From Gammaproteobacteria bacterium (GTDB lineage: Bacteria; Pseudomonadota; Gammaproteobacteria; Pseudomonadales; Halieaceae), in the NCBI GenBank assembly GCA_003646415.1, contig QNFS01000002.1, forward strand, positions 1 to 47,713: a stretch of DNA of 47,713 bases, written 5' to 3'. Within the stretch, counting starts at the first letter, position 1. Each line of letters opens with the position of its first letter. This document shows, piece by piece, positions 33,712 to 42,248 of this stretch. The translations under genes and the position numbers were made by a program. The notes beneath the pieces were generated by a model that searched no databases, was not told where the DNA came from, and saw only the letters and a list, made by a program, of their open reading frames with translations.

Positions 33712-34472
33712 TGACTGTATCGGTACTAAAAGACAGCCAGCTGACGATGGCGCGCTATCTGCGAGACCCGCAGCGACAGCTGGCGCCTGCGGGTGTGGAG
33801 CCGCGACGCCTGCAGATTTACCAGGATCTGGTTTACAACAATATCGAGGGCTTTATCAGCGGTGGATTTCCCGTGTTGCGCAGCCTGTACCAGGATTCCG
33901 ATTGGCACCAGCTTGTCCGCACGTTTATCGAGGGGCACCGCTGCCATACACCCTACTTTCTGGAGATCAGTCAGGAGTTCCTGCAGTTCCTGATGCAGGA
34001 CTACAGCCCCCGCGACTGCGACCCACCGTTTATGGTGGAACTTGCACACTACGAATGGGTGGAACTCGCCCTCGATGTCTCACAGGAGGTACTGCCGGCG
34101 GCCGTTGCTGTAGACGATATGCTGGCCACCGTGCTGCAGCTTTCTCCTCTGGCCTGGCTGCTCAGCTACCAGTTTCCAGTGCACAGGATCGGCCCGGGCT
34201 TCAGGCCTGCCGAGGTGGTGGAGCCCACGTATCTGGTGGTGTACAGGGATAGAGAAGACACGGTTCGGTTTATGGAGCTGAATGCGGCGACGGCCCGTCT
34301 GGTGGAGATAATCAGGGACAACAGCACTGCCACGGCGGTTGAGTTGCTGGTAGAACTGGCTGGTGAATTGGGCATGGCCGAGGAGTCGATACTCGCCTAT
34401 GGTGCAGAGCAACTTCAGCAACTGATTGCACAATCTGTGGTACTAGTCACAGATCACGGAAATCACGCTTAA
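33711..34472 (+). CDS. DUF2063 partner protein (HvfC/BufC-type)
   Basis: This 253-residue protein has an N-terminal DUF2063 domain ('YLRDPQRQLAPAGVEPRRLQIY', 'LVYNNIEGFISGGFPVLRSL', 'EGHRCHTPYFLEISQEFLQFL') and a C-terminal wing-like domain ending in 'QLLIAQSVVLV'-type sequence. DUF2063 proteins bind the DUF692 oxidase and the precursor leader and are needed for modification. The ATG shares one base with the hvfB-like stop (TAATG), indicating coupled translation. No DoxX-type fourth gene follows; the next gene is an MlaA homologue. Confidence 0.9.
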   Translation: MTVSVLKDSQLTMARYLRDPQRQLAPAGVEPRRLQIYQDLVYNNIEGFISGGFPVLRSLYQDSDWHQLVRTFIEGHRCHTPYFLEISQEFLQFLMQDYSPRDCDPPFMVELAHYEWVELALDVSQEVLPAAVAVDDMLATVLQLSPLAWLLSYQFPVHRIGPGFRPAEVVEPTYLVVYRDREDTVRFMELNAATARLVEIIRDNSTATAVELLVELAGELGMAEESILAYGAEQLQQLIAQSVVLVTDHGNHA

Positions 34473-34524
34473 TCGATGGTTGATCCGCTCACAGCCAGCG
34501 CGTAGTATTCGGTTACCATTGGTA

Positions 34525-35262
34525 ATGGTTTGTCTTTTGATGACCCTATCACGCTACCTGCTGACCCTTTTGCTGACTTTCCCTATGGCTTCGGCCGGGG
34601 CCTTGGAACAACAAAAAGACATCGATCCCTGGGAATCGATGAACCGCCGTGTGTTCGTCTTCAATGAAACTCTCGACAAGTATCTGCTGAAGCCGGTAGC
34701 CAAGGGCTATCGCTTCATCATGCCCGACCCCGCAGAGCGCAGTGTCACCAATTTTATCGCCAATATCTATGAGTTCAATACGATTATTAACTCACTGTTG
34801 CAGGGCCACCCTGGAAATGCCTTCCATAGTGGCGGGCGCTTTGTAGTGAATACCACCGTGGGTTTGCTCGGTTTCTTTGATGTAGCCTCCCGGATGGAGC
34901 TTGATCACCGGCCTGCGGATTTTGGCCAAACCCTGGCGGTATGGGGTTTTGACAGCGGCCCTTTTATCGTGGCGCCCTTGATAGGCCCCCGTACCTGTCG
35001 CAGCTTAACGGGCTACTTTTTTGATACCTATACCTCCCTTCCGGCTCTGAACGACGACACGGAACTGGCCTATATCTTCTGGACCGTGGAGGTTATCGAT
35101 ATCCGCGCGCGCCTGATTAAGGCAGAAGATTTGATCACTGGTGATCGCTACATCTTCATACGGGACGCCTATTTGCAACGACGCGAGGCCTTCGTAAATA
35201 ATGGTGAGGTAGAGGACAGCTTCTCCGATTTTGAAGAAGATGACGACTGGGAGGAGTTTTGA
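34525..35262 (+). CDS. mlaA: MlaA/VacJ-family outer-membrane lipid asymmetry protein
   Basis: The core matches MlaA throughout: 'DPWESMNRRVFVFNETLDKYLLKPVAKGYR', 'RSVTNFIANIYEFNTIINSLLQG', 'RFVVNTTVGLLGFFDVAS' and 'DFGQTLAVWGFDSGPFIVAPLIGP' (read in parts), plus an acidic C-terminus. MlaA removes misplaced phospholipids from the outer leaflet together with the Mla pathway. The N-terminal hydrophobic region (LLTLLLTFPMASAGA) has no lipobox cysteine, unlike E. coli MlaA, so it may be a cleaved non-lipidated form. The start is uncertain: ATG at 34525, ATG at 34540 or TTG at 34480. Confidence 0.9.
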   Translation: MVCLLMTLSRYLLTLLLTFPMASAGALEQQKDIDPWESMNRRVFVFNETLDKYLLKPVAKGYRFIMPDPAERSVTNFIANIYEFNTIINSLLQGHPGNAFHSGGRFVVNTTVGLLGFFDVASRMELDHRPADFGQTLAVWGFDSGPFIVAPLIGPRTCRSLTGYFFDTYTSLPALNDDTELAYIFWTVEVIDIRARLIKAEDLITGDRYIFIRDAYLQRREAFVNNGEVEDSFSDFEEDDDWEEF

Positions 35263-35361
35263 TCCAAATTGCCTGGGTTCTCATCCGGAAAAGGCTGCCA
35301 AAAAAGTCACAAAACTGTGAAATCTTGCCCAAAGCTTGATTAACCCGGTTGCTTGGGCCTC

Positions 35362-36591
35362 ATGATGGGCGTAGTGTCACGCCGAATGCACCCATCAAAG
35401 CCTTTCATGATGGCCTCAAACGGTAGTGTACTTGTAATTGACGACGATCCGGCCCGGGGTGCGGCGCTGGCTGACTTTGTGGCGTCTGCGGGTTTTACAA
35501 CCCAGGTGGTGACTGACGTCAACAATTCGAGTTATTCCCTTAGCAGTGATAGCGACCTGGATGTCATCCTGTGTGGGTTGGATCTCAAGGATATTTCCTG
35601 GGGTGAAGCCCGTCGCACCTTGTGTGAGATGGATGTGCAGGTTCCGGCTATTATGTTCAGTGACGTGGCGGATGCCGATCGCATGATGATGGCCCTACGC
35701 CTGGGCGCCAGCGATTTCTTCCTGCGCCCGGTGGAAGACAAGGGTGCCCTGGTCAGGTCCATGGAACGCTGCGTGCGTCAACGTCAGCTACGCAGAAAGC
35801 TACAGGAGTCACGCCAGCGGCTGGAGGCGGCTAATATCGAGTTGCGCGGTACGGTGCAAATCCTGGAGCAGGACCAGCAGGCCGGGCGTCAGGTGCAGCT
35901 GCGTATGCTGCCGGCAACGCCCTTGGTGCTGAATGATTATGTGTTCAGTCACACGGTTATTCCCTCGCTCTACCTCAGCGGTGATTTCACCGATTACTTT
36001 ACCTTGGGCGATCGCTTCGTCGCGTTCTTTATGGCCGATGTATCTGGTCACGGCAGTTCCTCTGCTTTTGCTACGATTTTGTTGAAGAACCTGTTTGCCC
36101 GCAAACGGTCTGATTTACTGCGCCGCAACGACGACACTATATTGAGCCCTGTGGCCATGCTCAAACTTGCCAACAAGGAGTTGCTGGACCTGGGAGTGGG
36201 CAAGTTCGCCACTATGGTCGTTGGCCTGCTCAATATGCAGGACAACATGCTGCGTTACAGCGTGGCGGGACACTTGCCACAGCCAGTGCTGGTCTCTGAG
36301 GAGGGCGCGCGCTATTTGCGTGGGGAGGGCCCCGCTGTCGGTATCATGGATGACGCCCATTACGAAGAGCACATGATAGACCTGCCAGAGAGCTTTATGC
36401 TGGCTTTGTTTTCCGACGGTATTCTCGAAATCCTGCCGCCCAAAAACCTTATAGAGAAAGAAAAATACTTTCTGGAGGTTTTTGAGCAGACGGCTGATTC
36501 ACCAGAAGAATTGGTGACGCGCCTCGGCCTGGATCGTGTTGAGACCGCGCCCGATGATATCGCGGCTCTGTTTATCAGCAAGCAAGGTTAG
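35362..36591 (+). CDS. Receiver-PP2C phosphatase (HsbR/RsbU-like) with degenerate receiver
   Basis: About 409 residues. The N-terminus is a receiver-like domain ('VLVIDDDPARGAALADFV'), then a coiled-coil linker ('RRKLQESRQRLEAANIEL'), then a SpoIIE/PP2C phosphatase ('FFMADVSGHGSSSAFATIL', 'LFSDGILEIL', 'TAPDDIAALFI'). It should dephosphorylate the STAS protein encoded next, as HsbR does with HsbA in Pseudomonas. The usual phosphoacceptor Asp position reads Gly ('VILCGLDL') and the conserved Lys reads Arg ('FFLRPVED'), so the receiver may not be phosphorylated normally. The C-terminal kinase domain of P. aeruginosa HsbR is absent. The start is uncertain among 35353, 35362 and 35410. Confidence 0.85.
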   Translation: MMGVVSRRMHPSKPFMMASNGSVLVIDDDPARGAALADFVASAGFTTQVVTDVNNSSYSLSSDSDLDVILCGLDLKDISWGEARRTLCEMDVQVPAIMFSDVADADRMMMALRLGASDFFLRPVEDKGALVRSMERCVRQRQLRRKLQESRQRLEAANIELRGTVQILEQDQQAGRQVQLRMLPATPLVLNDYVFSHTVIPSLYLSGDFTDYFTLGDRFVAFFMADVSGHGSSSAFATILLKNLFARKRSDLLRRNDDTILSPVAMLKLANKELLDLGVGKFATMVVGLLNMQDNMLRYSVAGHLPQPVLVSEEGARYLRGEGPAVGIMDDAHYEEHMIDLPESFMLALFSDGILEILPPKNLIEKEKYFLEVFEQTADSPEELVTRLGLDRVETAPDDIAALFISKQG

Positions 36592-36592
36592 A

Positions 36593-37075
36593 ATGAGAGA
36601 AGGAAGAATCCTTGCGGCCAGCCATCAAGGTTCCTACGTCATCCGTCTGGTGGGTGATGTCCGTCTTACTTTGTGTACTACGATCGATGATTACTTGCAG
36701 CGCATGTTTGACGACCCTGAATTTGCCAGTGTCTGGGTAGATCTTTGTGAAGCAGAGGGTATCGACAGCACTACCCTGGGTTTATTGGCCAAGCTGGCGC
36801 TGACGGTAAAGCAGAAGTTCGGTTTCGAGCCGGCCATCTACTCATGTGACCCCGGGATCAATCGCTTGTTGAAAAGCATGGGGTTTCATCGCTTGTTCGT
36901 ACTGCACGAGGAGGCCTGCAATGATGCGCAGCACATTGCTGACATCCCGACGGTGGTTGGCAGTGAGCAGGTGGTGAAGGAAAAAGTAATTGAGGCTCAT
37001 CGAGTGTTGATGAATATCAGCGATGAAAATCGCGCCCGCTTCAAGGACTTGTTGGCCGCTCTGGAGCACAGCTAA
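36593..37075 (+). CDS. STAS-domain anti-sigma factor antagonist (HsbA-like)
   Basis: This 160-residue protein begins with a STAS domain ('GSYVIRLVGDVRLTLCTTID', 'WVDLCEAEGIDSTTLGLLAKLAL'). The Ser in 'IDSTTLG' corresponds to the phosphorylated serine of this family. A C-terminal helical tail ('KVIEAHRVLMNISDENRARF') follows. HsbA-like proteins switch partners (anti-sigma factor or diguanylate cyclase) depending on phosphorylation and control biofilm versus motility. The ATG lies 1 base after the phosphatase stop, so the pair is one operon. The partners are not in this window. Confidence 0.87.
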   Translation: MREGRILAASHQGSYVIRLVGDVRLTLCTTIDDYLQRMFDDPEFASVWVDLCEAEGIDSTTLGLLAKLALTVKQKFGFEPAIYSCDPGINRLLKSMGFHRLFVLHEEACNDAQHIADIPTVVGSEQVVKEKVIEAHRVLMNISDENRARFKDLLAALEHS

Positions 37076-37090
37076 CTTTTTTGATCGGAA

Positions 37091-37108
37091 TCAGATCCTC
37101 AGATCTGA
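37091..37108. terminator. Candidate terminator hairpin between convergent hsbA-like and dusA genes
   Basis: TCAGATC (37091-37097) and GATCTGA (37102-37108) form a 7-bp stem with a CTCA loop in the short gap between convergent genes. No strong T-run follows on either strand, so termination is plausible from position but not certain. Confidence 0.4.
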
Positions 37109-37113
37109 CCCTT

Positions 37114-38112
37114 CTATTTACTGCCGCTCGCGTCTCGAACCAGTCCATACGCTTCGGTAAGCACCTCAAGCCCCGCCTCTTTTTTGTAGGCATTTTCACT
37201 CAGGTGGCGCCTGAATTTCCTGGCCCCCGGCATACCCTGGTAAAGGCCGAGGATGTGGCGGGTAATATGATTCAGGTGGGCTCCGCGGGTAAGTTGTTGC
37301 TCCACGTAGGGGAGCAGGGCGGTGATGACATCATCGCGGGAATTTGCCGGATCGTCGACCCCGTAAAGCAGTGAGTCCACCTCCGCCAGCATCCAGGGGT
37401 TTTGGTAGGCCTCCCGCCCGATCATCACGCCGTCTACATGCTCCAGGTGGGTTTGGCATTCGGACAGTGTCTGAATACCGCCGTTGATCACAATGGTCAG
37501 TTGCGGGAAGTCTTTCTTCAGCTGATACACCCAGGGATAGTTGAGCGGTGGGATTTCCCGATTCTGTTTCGGCGACAGGCCCTGCAGCCAGGCCTTGCGC
37601 GCATGCACTATAAAGACCGAACAGCCTGCCGCCGTGACCGGGTCGATAAAACCGACTAACTGCTCATAGGACTCCATATCGTTAATGCCGATACGGTGCT
37701 TTACTGTTACAGGAATGTCGCAGGCATCGCGCATGGCTTTGATCCCATCTGCCACCAGCTGTGGCCGCGCCATCAGGCAGGCGCCGAACCTGCCCGAATG
37801 CACACGGTCAGAGGGGCAGCCGCAGTTCAGGTTAACCTCGTCGTAACCCCACTGCTGGGCCCACTTTGCACAGCGCGCCAGATCCGCCGGGTCGCTACCT
37901 CCCAATTGTAAGGCCACCGGGTGTTCCTCAGCGTTGAAATGCAGGAACCGCTCCCGATCGCCATGAATGAGCGCGCCGGTGGTGACCATCTCGGTGTAGA
38001 GTAGGGCCTCTTTGGTCAGCAGCCGCCAGAAGTAACGGCAGTTGTGATCGGACCAATCCATCATCGGGGCTATCGAAAAAAGCCTATTTATATTATTGTC
38101 TTGTGGTCCCAC
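37114..38112 (-). CDS. dusA: tRNA-dihydrouridine(20/20a) synthase DusA
   Basis: This 332-residue flavoenzyme shows the Dus signature with catalytic Cys in 'EVNLNCGCPSDRVHSGRFGA', the FMN-region 'VTVKHRIGIND', and 'IVINGGIQTLSECQTHLEHV' followed by 'GVMIGREAYQNPWML'. It reduces uridines 20 and 20a in the D-loop of tRNA. Length matches DusA (about 330). The N-terminal 'RLFSIAPMMDWSDHNCRYF' is canonical. It is divergent from the exported unknown protein, with a 30-base gap between the start codons. Confidence 0.95.
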   Translation of the reverse strand: MGPQDNNINRLFSIAPMMDWSDHNCRYFWRLLTKEALLYTEMVTTGALIHGDRERFLHFNAEEHPVALQLGGSDPADLARCAKWAQQWGYDEVNLNCGCPSDRVHSGRFGACLMARPQLVADGIKAMRDACDIPVTVKHRIGINDMESYEQLVGFIDPVTAAGCSVFIVHARKAWLQGLSPKQNREIPPLNYPWVYQLKKDFPQLTIVINGGIQTLSECQTHLEHVDGVMIGREAYQNPWMLAEVDSLLYGVDDPANSRDDVITALLPYVEQQLTRGAHLNHITRHILGLYQGMPGARKFRRHLSENAYKKEAGLEVLTEAYGLVRDASGSK

Positions 38113-38142
38113 TACTGCTGCCTGGAATATGGAGAGTTGTCT

Positions 38143-39411
38143 ATGTTATCGCACAAAATACACAAGCGGGCACTGGGCTTTGTTGCAGCCGCTACCTTGG
38201 TCTACGGGGTGTCGCTGGTCAGCGCTCTGGACGAACCCTTCCAGCAACCACCGCTGGAGCTTATCGCATCGGATTTTTTGCCAAAATCGGTGCTGTCAGG
38301 TGAGGGCTATGCGGTTGATGAGCGAGTCGTCAACGACGGAACTCAGAACACCTACACGATAAAATCGGACTATGGTGTGCTGACTGTGACCGGCGGCTAT
38401 GCGTTACTGGCACGGATTCAGGAAATCAAGGCGACCAGGGCGCTGGAACAGCTGAAAGACAGTGACGAATTCAAGGATGCGGCCAAGGGTGCGGTCACCG
38501 GCATGGTGGAGGGGGGCAAGGCCCTGTGGGATGAGCCGGTCGACACCACCAAGGCTGCGGCCAAGGGCGTTGGCCGCTGGTTGAGTAATATAGGTAGTTC
38601 TGTTACCAGTGAAGATCCACACCAGGACAACGCTTTTGAGACTACCGTCGGCTATGATGTGGCGAAACGGGGCTATGCCGTGGCGATGGGTGTCGATCCC
38701 TATACAGATTTCGAGCCGTTTCAGGAACGCCTGGGCGAAGTCGCAAGTGCTACCGCGGCTGGTGCTATGGTGACGTCCATGGCGATTAACGTGGGGGCTG
38801 CGGGCAGTCTGGTGGGGACGGCAGCGACTGTAACCCGCCTGGCATCGATGCAAAATCTCCTTAAGGACAACCCTCCCTCCGCTCTCACAAAGTTGAACAG
38901 GGAAACGTTGCTGGCGATGGGTATTGGGGGCTATCAGGCCGATGCACTGCTAAAAAATTACAACTACACACCGGCCGAGATGACCATGATCTGCGAAGCG
39001 TTGAAGTGGATGGGAGACATCACGGGGCGTGAGATCTTCGTCGCCTATGCAGCGTCGGCACCGGACCGGGATGTCGCCCAATTCTTACAGCATTACGCTG
39101 AAATGCTGTCCGACTACATTGCGACGGTTGAAACCGGGGACATCGTTGATATTTCCGGTAACGCATGGTTGGTATCGCGCTCCGGTAGCCTGGTGGGTGC
39201 CTTTCCCATCGACTACCTGGCCTGGGTCGAGGGTGTGGCCGAAACCACTGGTGCAGCTTCCGAGTATGTGTCCGGCCATGGTATCAAGCGCAAGGAACTG
39301 TTGCTGAAAGGGAAGGTTTCCCCCCAGGCGAGGGCTGCACTGGAGAACCGGGGCTGGAAAATCTCCGAGAACGTGCGCCTTGCCAGCCCGGCGGACGCAG
39401 CTAGCTCGTAA
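38143..39411 (+). CDS. Exported protein of unknown function
   Basis: This 422-residue protein has a signal peptide (GFVAAATLVYGVSLVSA, cleaved before LDEPF). The mature part has a beta segment ('VNDGTQNTYTIKSDYGVLTV') and a Gly/Ala-rich helical region ('AAKGAVTGMVEGGKALWDEP', 'ASATAAGAMVTSMAINVGAAG'). A helical C-terminal half follows ('GREIFVAYAASAPDRDVAQFL', 'DIVDISGNAWLVSRSGSLVG'). The ATG at 38143 is chosen for its GGAGAG site; a longer frame from 38044 would overlap dusA. The family is not recognised. The glycine/alanine stretch could insert in or contact a membrane. Confidence 0.75.
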   Translation: MLSHKIHKRALGFVAAATLVYGVSLVSALDEPFQQPPLELIASDFLPKSVLSGEGYAVDERVVNDGTQNTYTIKSDYGVLTVTGGYALLARIQEIKATRALEQLKDSDEFKDAAKGAVTGMVEGGKALWDEPVDTTKAAAKGVGRWLSNIGSSVTSEDPHQDNAFETTVGYDVAKRGYAVAMGVDPYTDFEPFQERLGEVASATAAGAMVTSMAINVGAAGSLVGTAATVTRLASMQNLLKDNPPSALTKLNRETLLAMGIGGYQADALLKNYNYTPAEMTMICEALKWMGDITGREIFVAYAASAPDRDVAQFLQHYAEMLSDYIATVETGDIVDISGNAWLVSRSGSLVGAFPIDYLAWVEGVAETTGAASEYVSGHGIKRKELLLKGKVSPQARAALENRGWKISENVRLASPADAASS

Positions 39412-39419
39412 CCTCTGTT

Positions 39420-40007
39420 TCAAGCTATGGCCTGCGCCCGGTAGGCTTTTCGCCAACTGATAAAACCCCACACAGAGAGAATACTGTAAAAGCCAATCAG
39501 TACGGCGTAAATATCCAGGCTGCGGTCCTGGTACAGCCAGACGGAAGCCAGGTTGATGACTATCCAGTAAATCCAGGCCTCCAGAACCTTGGTAATTTCC
39601 ATATAGGTGGCAACAAAACTGAAGGCGGTGGTAAAGGCATCGAAGAACGGGCGCTCCGCGTCAGTAAAAAACTGCACACTGTAACCCAGGCCCAGTGCTA
39701 CAGCGCAGGTGATCAAGATCACCCTGGTGTGCAAGTTCATGTGCCATTTGATAACGGGGTTGTTGTCTTCTTCGAGCTGCTTGTGCCAACGTATCCAACC
39801 CCAGCAGCCCATCAGCGCGTAAAACAGGTAGAGAAATGCCTCGGAATATAACCTGGCATCGACAAACAAATAAATGCTGAGCACACTGCCGGCGATACCA
39901 AACGCCCAGCAGAGAATTTTTTCCTTGATTAACAGCACGATAAATACCGCATTGGCGGCCGTTGCCAGAATCTCCACAATCAGTGCTGTCGATAGTTCAG
40001 CTGTCAT
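39420..40007 (-). CDS. PnuC/PnuT-family vitamin transporter, likely thiamine
   Basis: This 195-residue membrane protein has seven hydrophobic segments and PnuC-family features ('ILATAANAVFIVLLIKEKILCWAFG', 'YLFYALMGCWGWIRWHKQ', 'EAWIYWIVINLASVWLYQDR', in part). PnuC proteins facilitate entry of NMN riboside-type vitamins; the PnuT branch carries thiamine. It starts 26 bases after the stop of a TonB receptor that sits behind a TPP riboswitch, so thiamine is the best guess. The specificity is inferred from context, not from binding residues. Confidence 0.85.
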   Translation of the reverse strand: MTAELSTALIVEILATAANAVFIVLLIKEKILCWAFGIAGSVLSIYLFVDARLYSEAFLYLFYALMGCWGWIRWHKQLEEDNNPVIKWHMNLHTRVILITCAVALGLGYSVQFFTDAERPFFDAFTTAFSFVATYMEITKVLEAWIYWIVINLASVWLYQDRSLDIYAVLIGFYSILSVWGFISWRKAYRAQAIA

Positions 40008-40033
40008 TCGCTAATAGCCCTGTACGACCTGAC

Positions 40034-42190
40034 TCAAAAGCTGTAATTGACGTTGACGCCATAGGTTCGCGGCTCGCCCAGTTGCAGGTAGGTTTCGTTT
40101 TGCCAGGCGCCGAAGTTATCCCGCGGATCATTACCAAAATACAGACCGTGCACGGCGTAGTCTTCATCACTCAGGTTGCGCCCCCACAAGGTAACGGCGA
40201 TGTTACCGGCGCGCCAGTTCAGGCTGGCGTTGAGCAAGTCATAACTGTCCAGTTTGCCGTCGTGGTAGTAGCCGTAGAAGCTGTCGTCCTGGCCTTCCAT
40301 CTCGATACGCGCGGACCACTGTGCATTGAATGCCACTCTGGTGCCGATATTGTACTGGTACTCAGGAGACTTGGCCTGGTCGCGATTTTTCTTGTTGACG
40401 AATTGCCACTCATCGAGGTCAAAGGCTTCGATGGAATCAACTTCCGCGTGCAGCCAGCCCAGGTTGGCAAACAGCTCAATGCTCTCGTTTACCGCAAAAG
40501 TGCTTTCAAGTTCCATGCCGTAGTTGGTGGCGTCACTGCTGCTGTCCAGGTAGCCAATCCACAGGCCCGCCTGGTCATCCCACATCCAGCTTTCCAACTG
40601 GGCGTTGTCCCTGTCGGCGTGGAACAGGGCCAGGCTCAGGGACAGGCGCTGGTCAAATTGCTCTGTCCTGAGGCCGATTTCCTTGTTCAGGAGGGTTTCA
40701 TCGTCAAAGTTCAGCTTGCCCCGGGTGAAATCCTGGAAGGGTGGTGACATCCATGGCTGGTTGGCGCTGGCGGTGGTATTGACGCCCCCGGGTTTACTGC
40801 CGCGTGCCACGGTGACATAGGCCATGGTGTTATCACTCAAGGCATACCGGGCGCTGAGTACACCGTTCCACAGGTCATCACTGTTATCGGTATGAAAGCC
40901 ATTGCTGTCGTGATAATCGTCCTCGAAGTGTTCCAGTCGCAGCCCCGCGACCAGGGTCAGCTTCGAGCTGAGCGCATATTCATATTCACCGTAAAGTGCA
41001 TAGCGCTCTGTATCGTAGTCGCTGTTGGACGAGTAGTCGCCATACCAGACACTGGGGTAGTGGTAATCCAGTGTCTCTTTACCATCGTTGGCGTACAGGC
41101 CGATAACATAATGTGCATCGCCTGCGTTCAGGTCGTTGTTACCACCCAGAAAACGGATGTCGGCGATCCATTTATCGCGCTTCCGGTCAAAAATTTCCCT
41201 GGCGGTGTCATTGTCGAAAGAGCACAGGTAGGTCTCGCAGAACTCATCGGAGATCCAGTCGGCATCATAACTGTAGTGCAGGTCCGAGTCGGTATAGCTG
41301 AGTACCGCCTCCACAGAGTGGGAACTGTCCAGTAGCCAGTTTCCGCCAGCGGTAAAAGCCAGGGTTTCCTGGGTGTCCTTACCCGGCTGGTCAGAGTAAG
41401 TGGTGCGTTCGTTGTCCAGTGACCAGGCGTCCTGGCCGTTGTCACTGTCAAAGTAGAATGCGCTGAAGTCGTAGCGGGTGGTGTCAGACGGGTCCCACTG
41501 CAGCCTGGCCCGTGCGGTCAATTCATCAAAGTTATTGCTGTCGTCCTTGTCGAGGCGATCGTTGTCTATATAGCCGTCACTGTTGTTCTGTTGCACGGCC
41601 AAGCGGCCTTTCAGCTGGTCAGTCAATGGGCCGCTCAACACCAGGCCCAGGTTGTAACTGTCGTAGTTGCCGGCGCCACCACTGAGTTCGCCTTCAAAAT
41701 TGTCGGTGGGTTCGTTGGTCCTGATATTGATCATGCCGGCATGGGCGCTGGCGCCAAACCTTGTGCCCTGCGGCCCGCGCAGAACTTCCACCTGTGCCAC
41801 ATCGAACAGCATCCCGGCATTGGCGCTGTCGCCCAGTTCCAGATCGTCCAGCATTATACCTACCGAGGGGTAGTATTTGGGGTCGTAAAACTGTTCCAGG
41901 TCACCCACCCCGCGAACCTGTACAAAGCGACTGCGTGAGGCGCCCGCGGCCCAGGTTACATTGGGGACGGCGTTGAGGATGTCCTGCAGGTGTTGTGCCG
42001 CGCGCTCACTGATGGTGCGCTCGCCCAGTACACTGATACTGCCGATCGAATCCATCAATTGAGTATGGCGAAAGTTAGCCGTAACAATGATTTCCTCGAG
42101 GATCCCCTCAGGTGCAGCAAGACCATAGCCTGGGGCGAGCATACCCGTAAACGCAAGGGCGACGGCCAGGGGGCGGGATGTGAATAACAT
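40034..42190 (-). CDS. TonB-dependent outer-membrane receptor, predicted for thiamine
   Basis: This 718-residue protein has a signal peptide (PLAVALAFTGMLAPGYGLA), a TonB-box-like start ('EEIIVTANFR'), and a plug domain with 'HLQDILNAVPNVTWAAGASRSRFVQVRGVG' (in part) and 'VEVLRGPQGTRFGASAHAGMI'. A 22-strand-type barrel ends in an aromatic residue ('VNVNYSF'). The start ATG at 42190 has a GGGAGA site; a longer frame to 42307 runs into the riboswitch and is not real. A TPP riboswitch in the leader and a PnuC homologue downstream indicate thiamine or its phosphate as ligand. Confidence 0.92.
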   Translation of the reverse strand: MLFTSRPLAVALAFTGMLAPGYGLAAPEGILEEIIVTANFRHTQLMDSIGSISVLGERTISERAAQHLQDILNAVPNVTWAAGASRSRFVQVRGVGDLEQFYDPKYYPSVGIMLDDLELGDSANAGMLFDVAQVEVLRGPQGTRFGASAHAGMINIRTNEPTDNFEGELSGGAGNYDSYNLGLVLSGPLTDQLKGRLAVQQNNSDGYIDNDRLDKDDSNNFDELTARARLQWDPSDTTRYDFSAFYFDSDNGQDAWSLDNERTTYSDQPGKDTQETLAFTAGGNWLLDSSHSVEAVLSYTDSDLHYSYDADWISDEFCETYLCSFDNDTAREIFDRKRDKWIADIRFLGGNNDLNAGDAHYVIGLYANDGKETLDYHYPSVWYGDYSSNSDYDTERYALYGEYEYALSSKLTLVAGLRLEHFEDDYHDSNGFHTDNSDDLWNGVLSARYALSDNTMAYVTVARGSKPGGVNTTASANQPWMSPPFQDFTRGKLNFDDETLLNKEIGLRTEQFDQRLSLSLALFHADRDNAQLESWMWDDQAGLWIGYLDSSSDATNYGMELESTFAVNESIELFANLGWLHAEVDSIEAFDLDEWQFVNKKNRDQAKSPEYQYNIGTRVAFNAQWSARIEMEGQDDSFYGYYHDGKLDSYDLLNASLNWRAGNIAVTLWGRNLSDEDYAVHGLYFGNDPRDNFGAWQNETYLQLGEPRTYGVNVNYSF

Positions 42191-42195
42191 GATGA

Positions 42196-42216
42196 GTCTC
42201 CCAATACATAAGAGAC
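42196..42216 (-). promoter_or_regulatory. Hairpin that could hide the receptor ribosome-binding site
   Basis: In the receptor mRNA, GTCTC (42216-42212) can pair with GAGAC (42200-42196), burying the GGGAGA ribosome-binding site just before the ATG at 42190. This is a candidate expression platform for translational control by the upstream TPP riboswitch. It is a 5-bp stem only, so support is modest. Confidence 0.4.
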
Positions 42217-42248
42217 CCGGTGTGCGACGTGAGATCGGTGAAACAAAA

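Noticed and set aside
39962-40747. Plus-strand open frame of 261 codons
   Set aside because: It is antisense to the receptor barrel and pnuC; low-complexity Val/Gln-rich translation with no motif.
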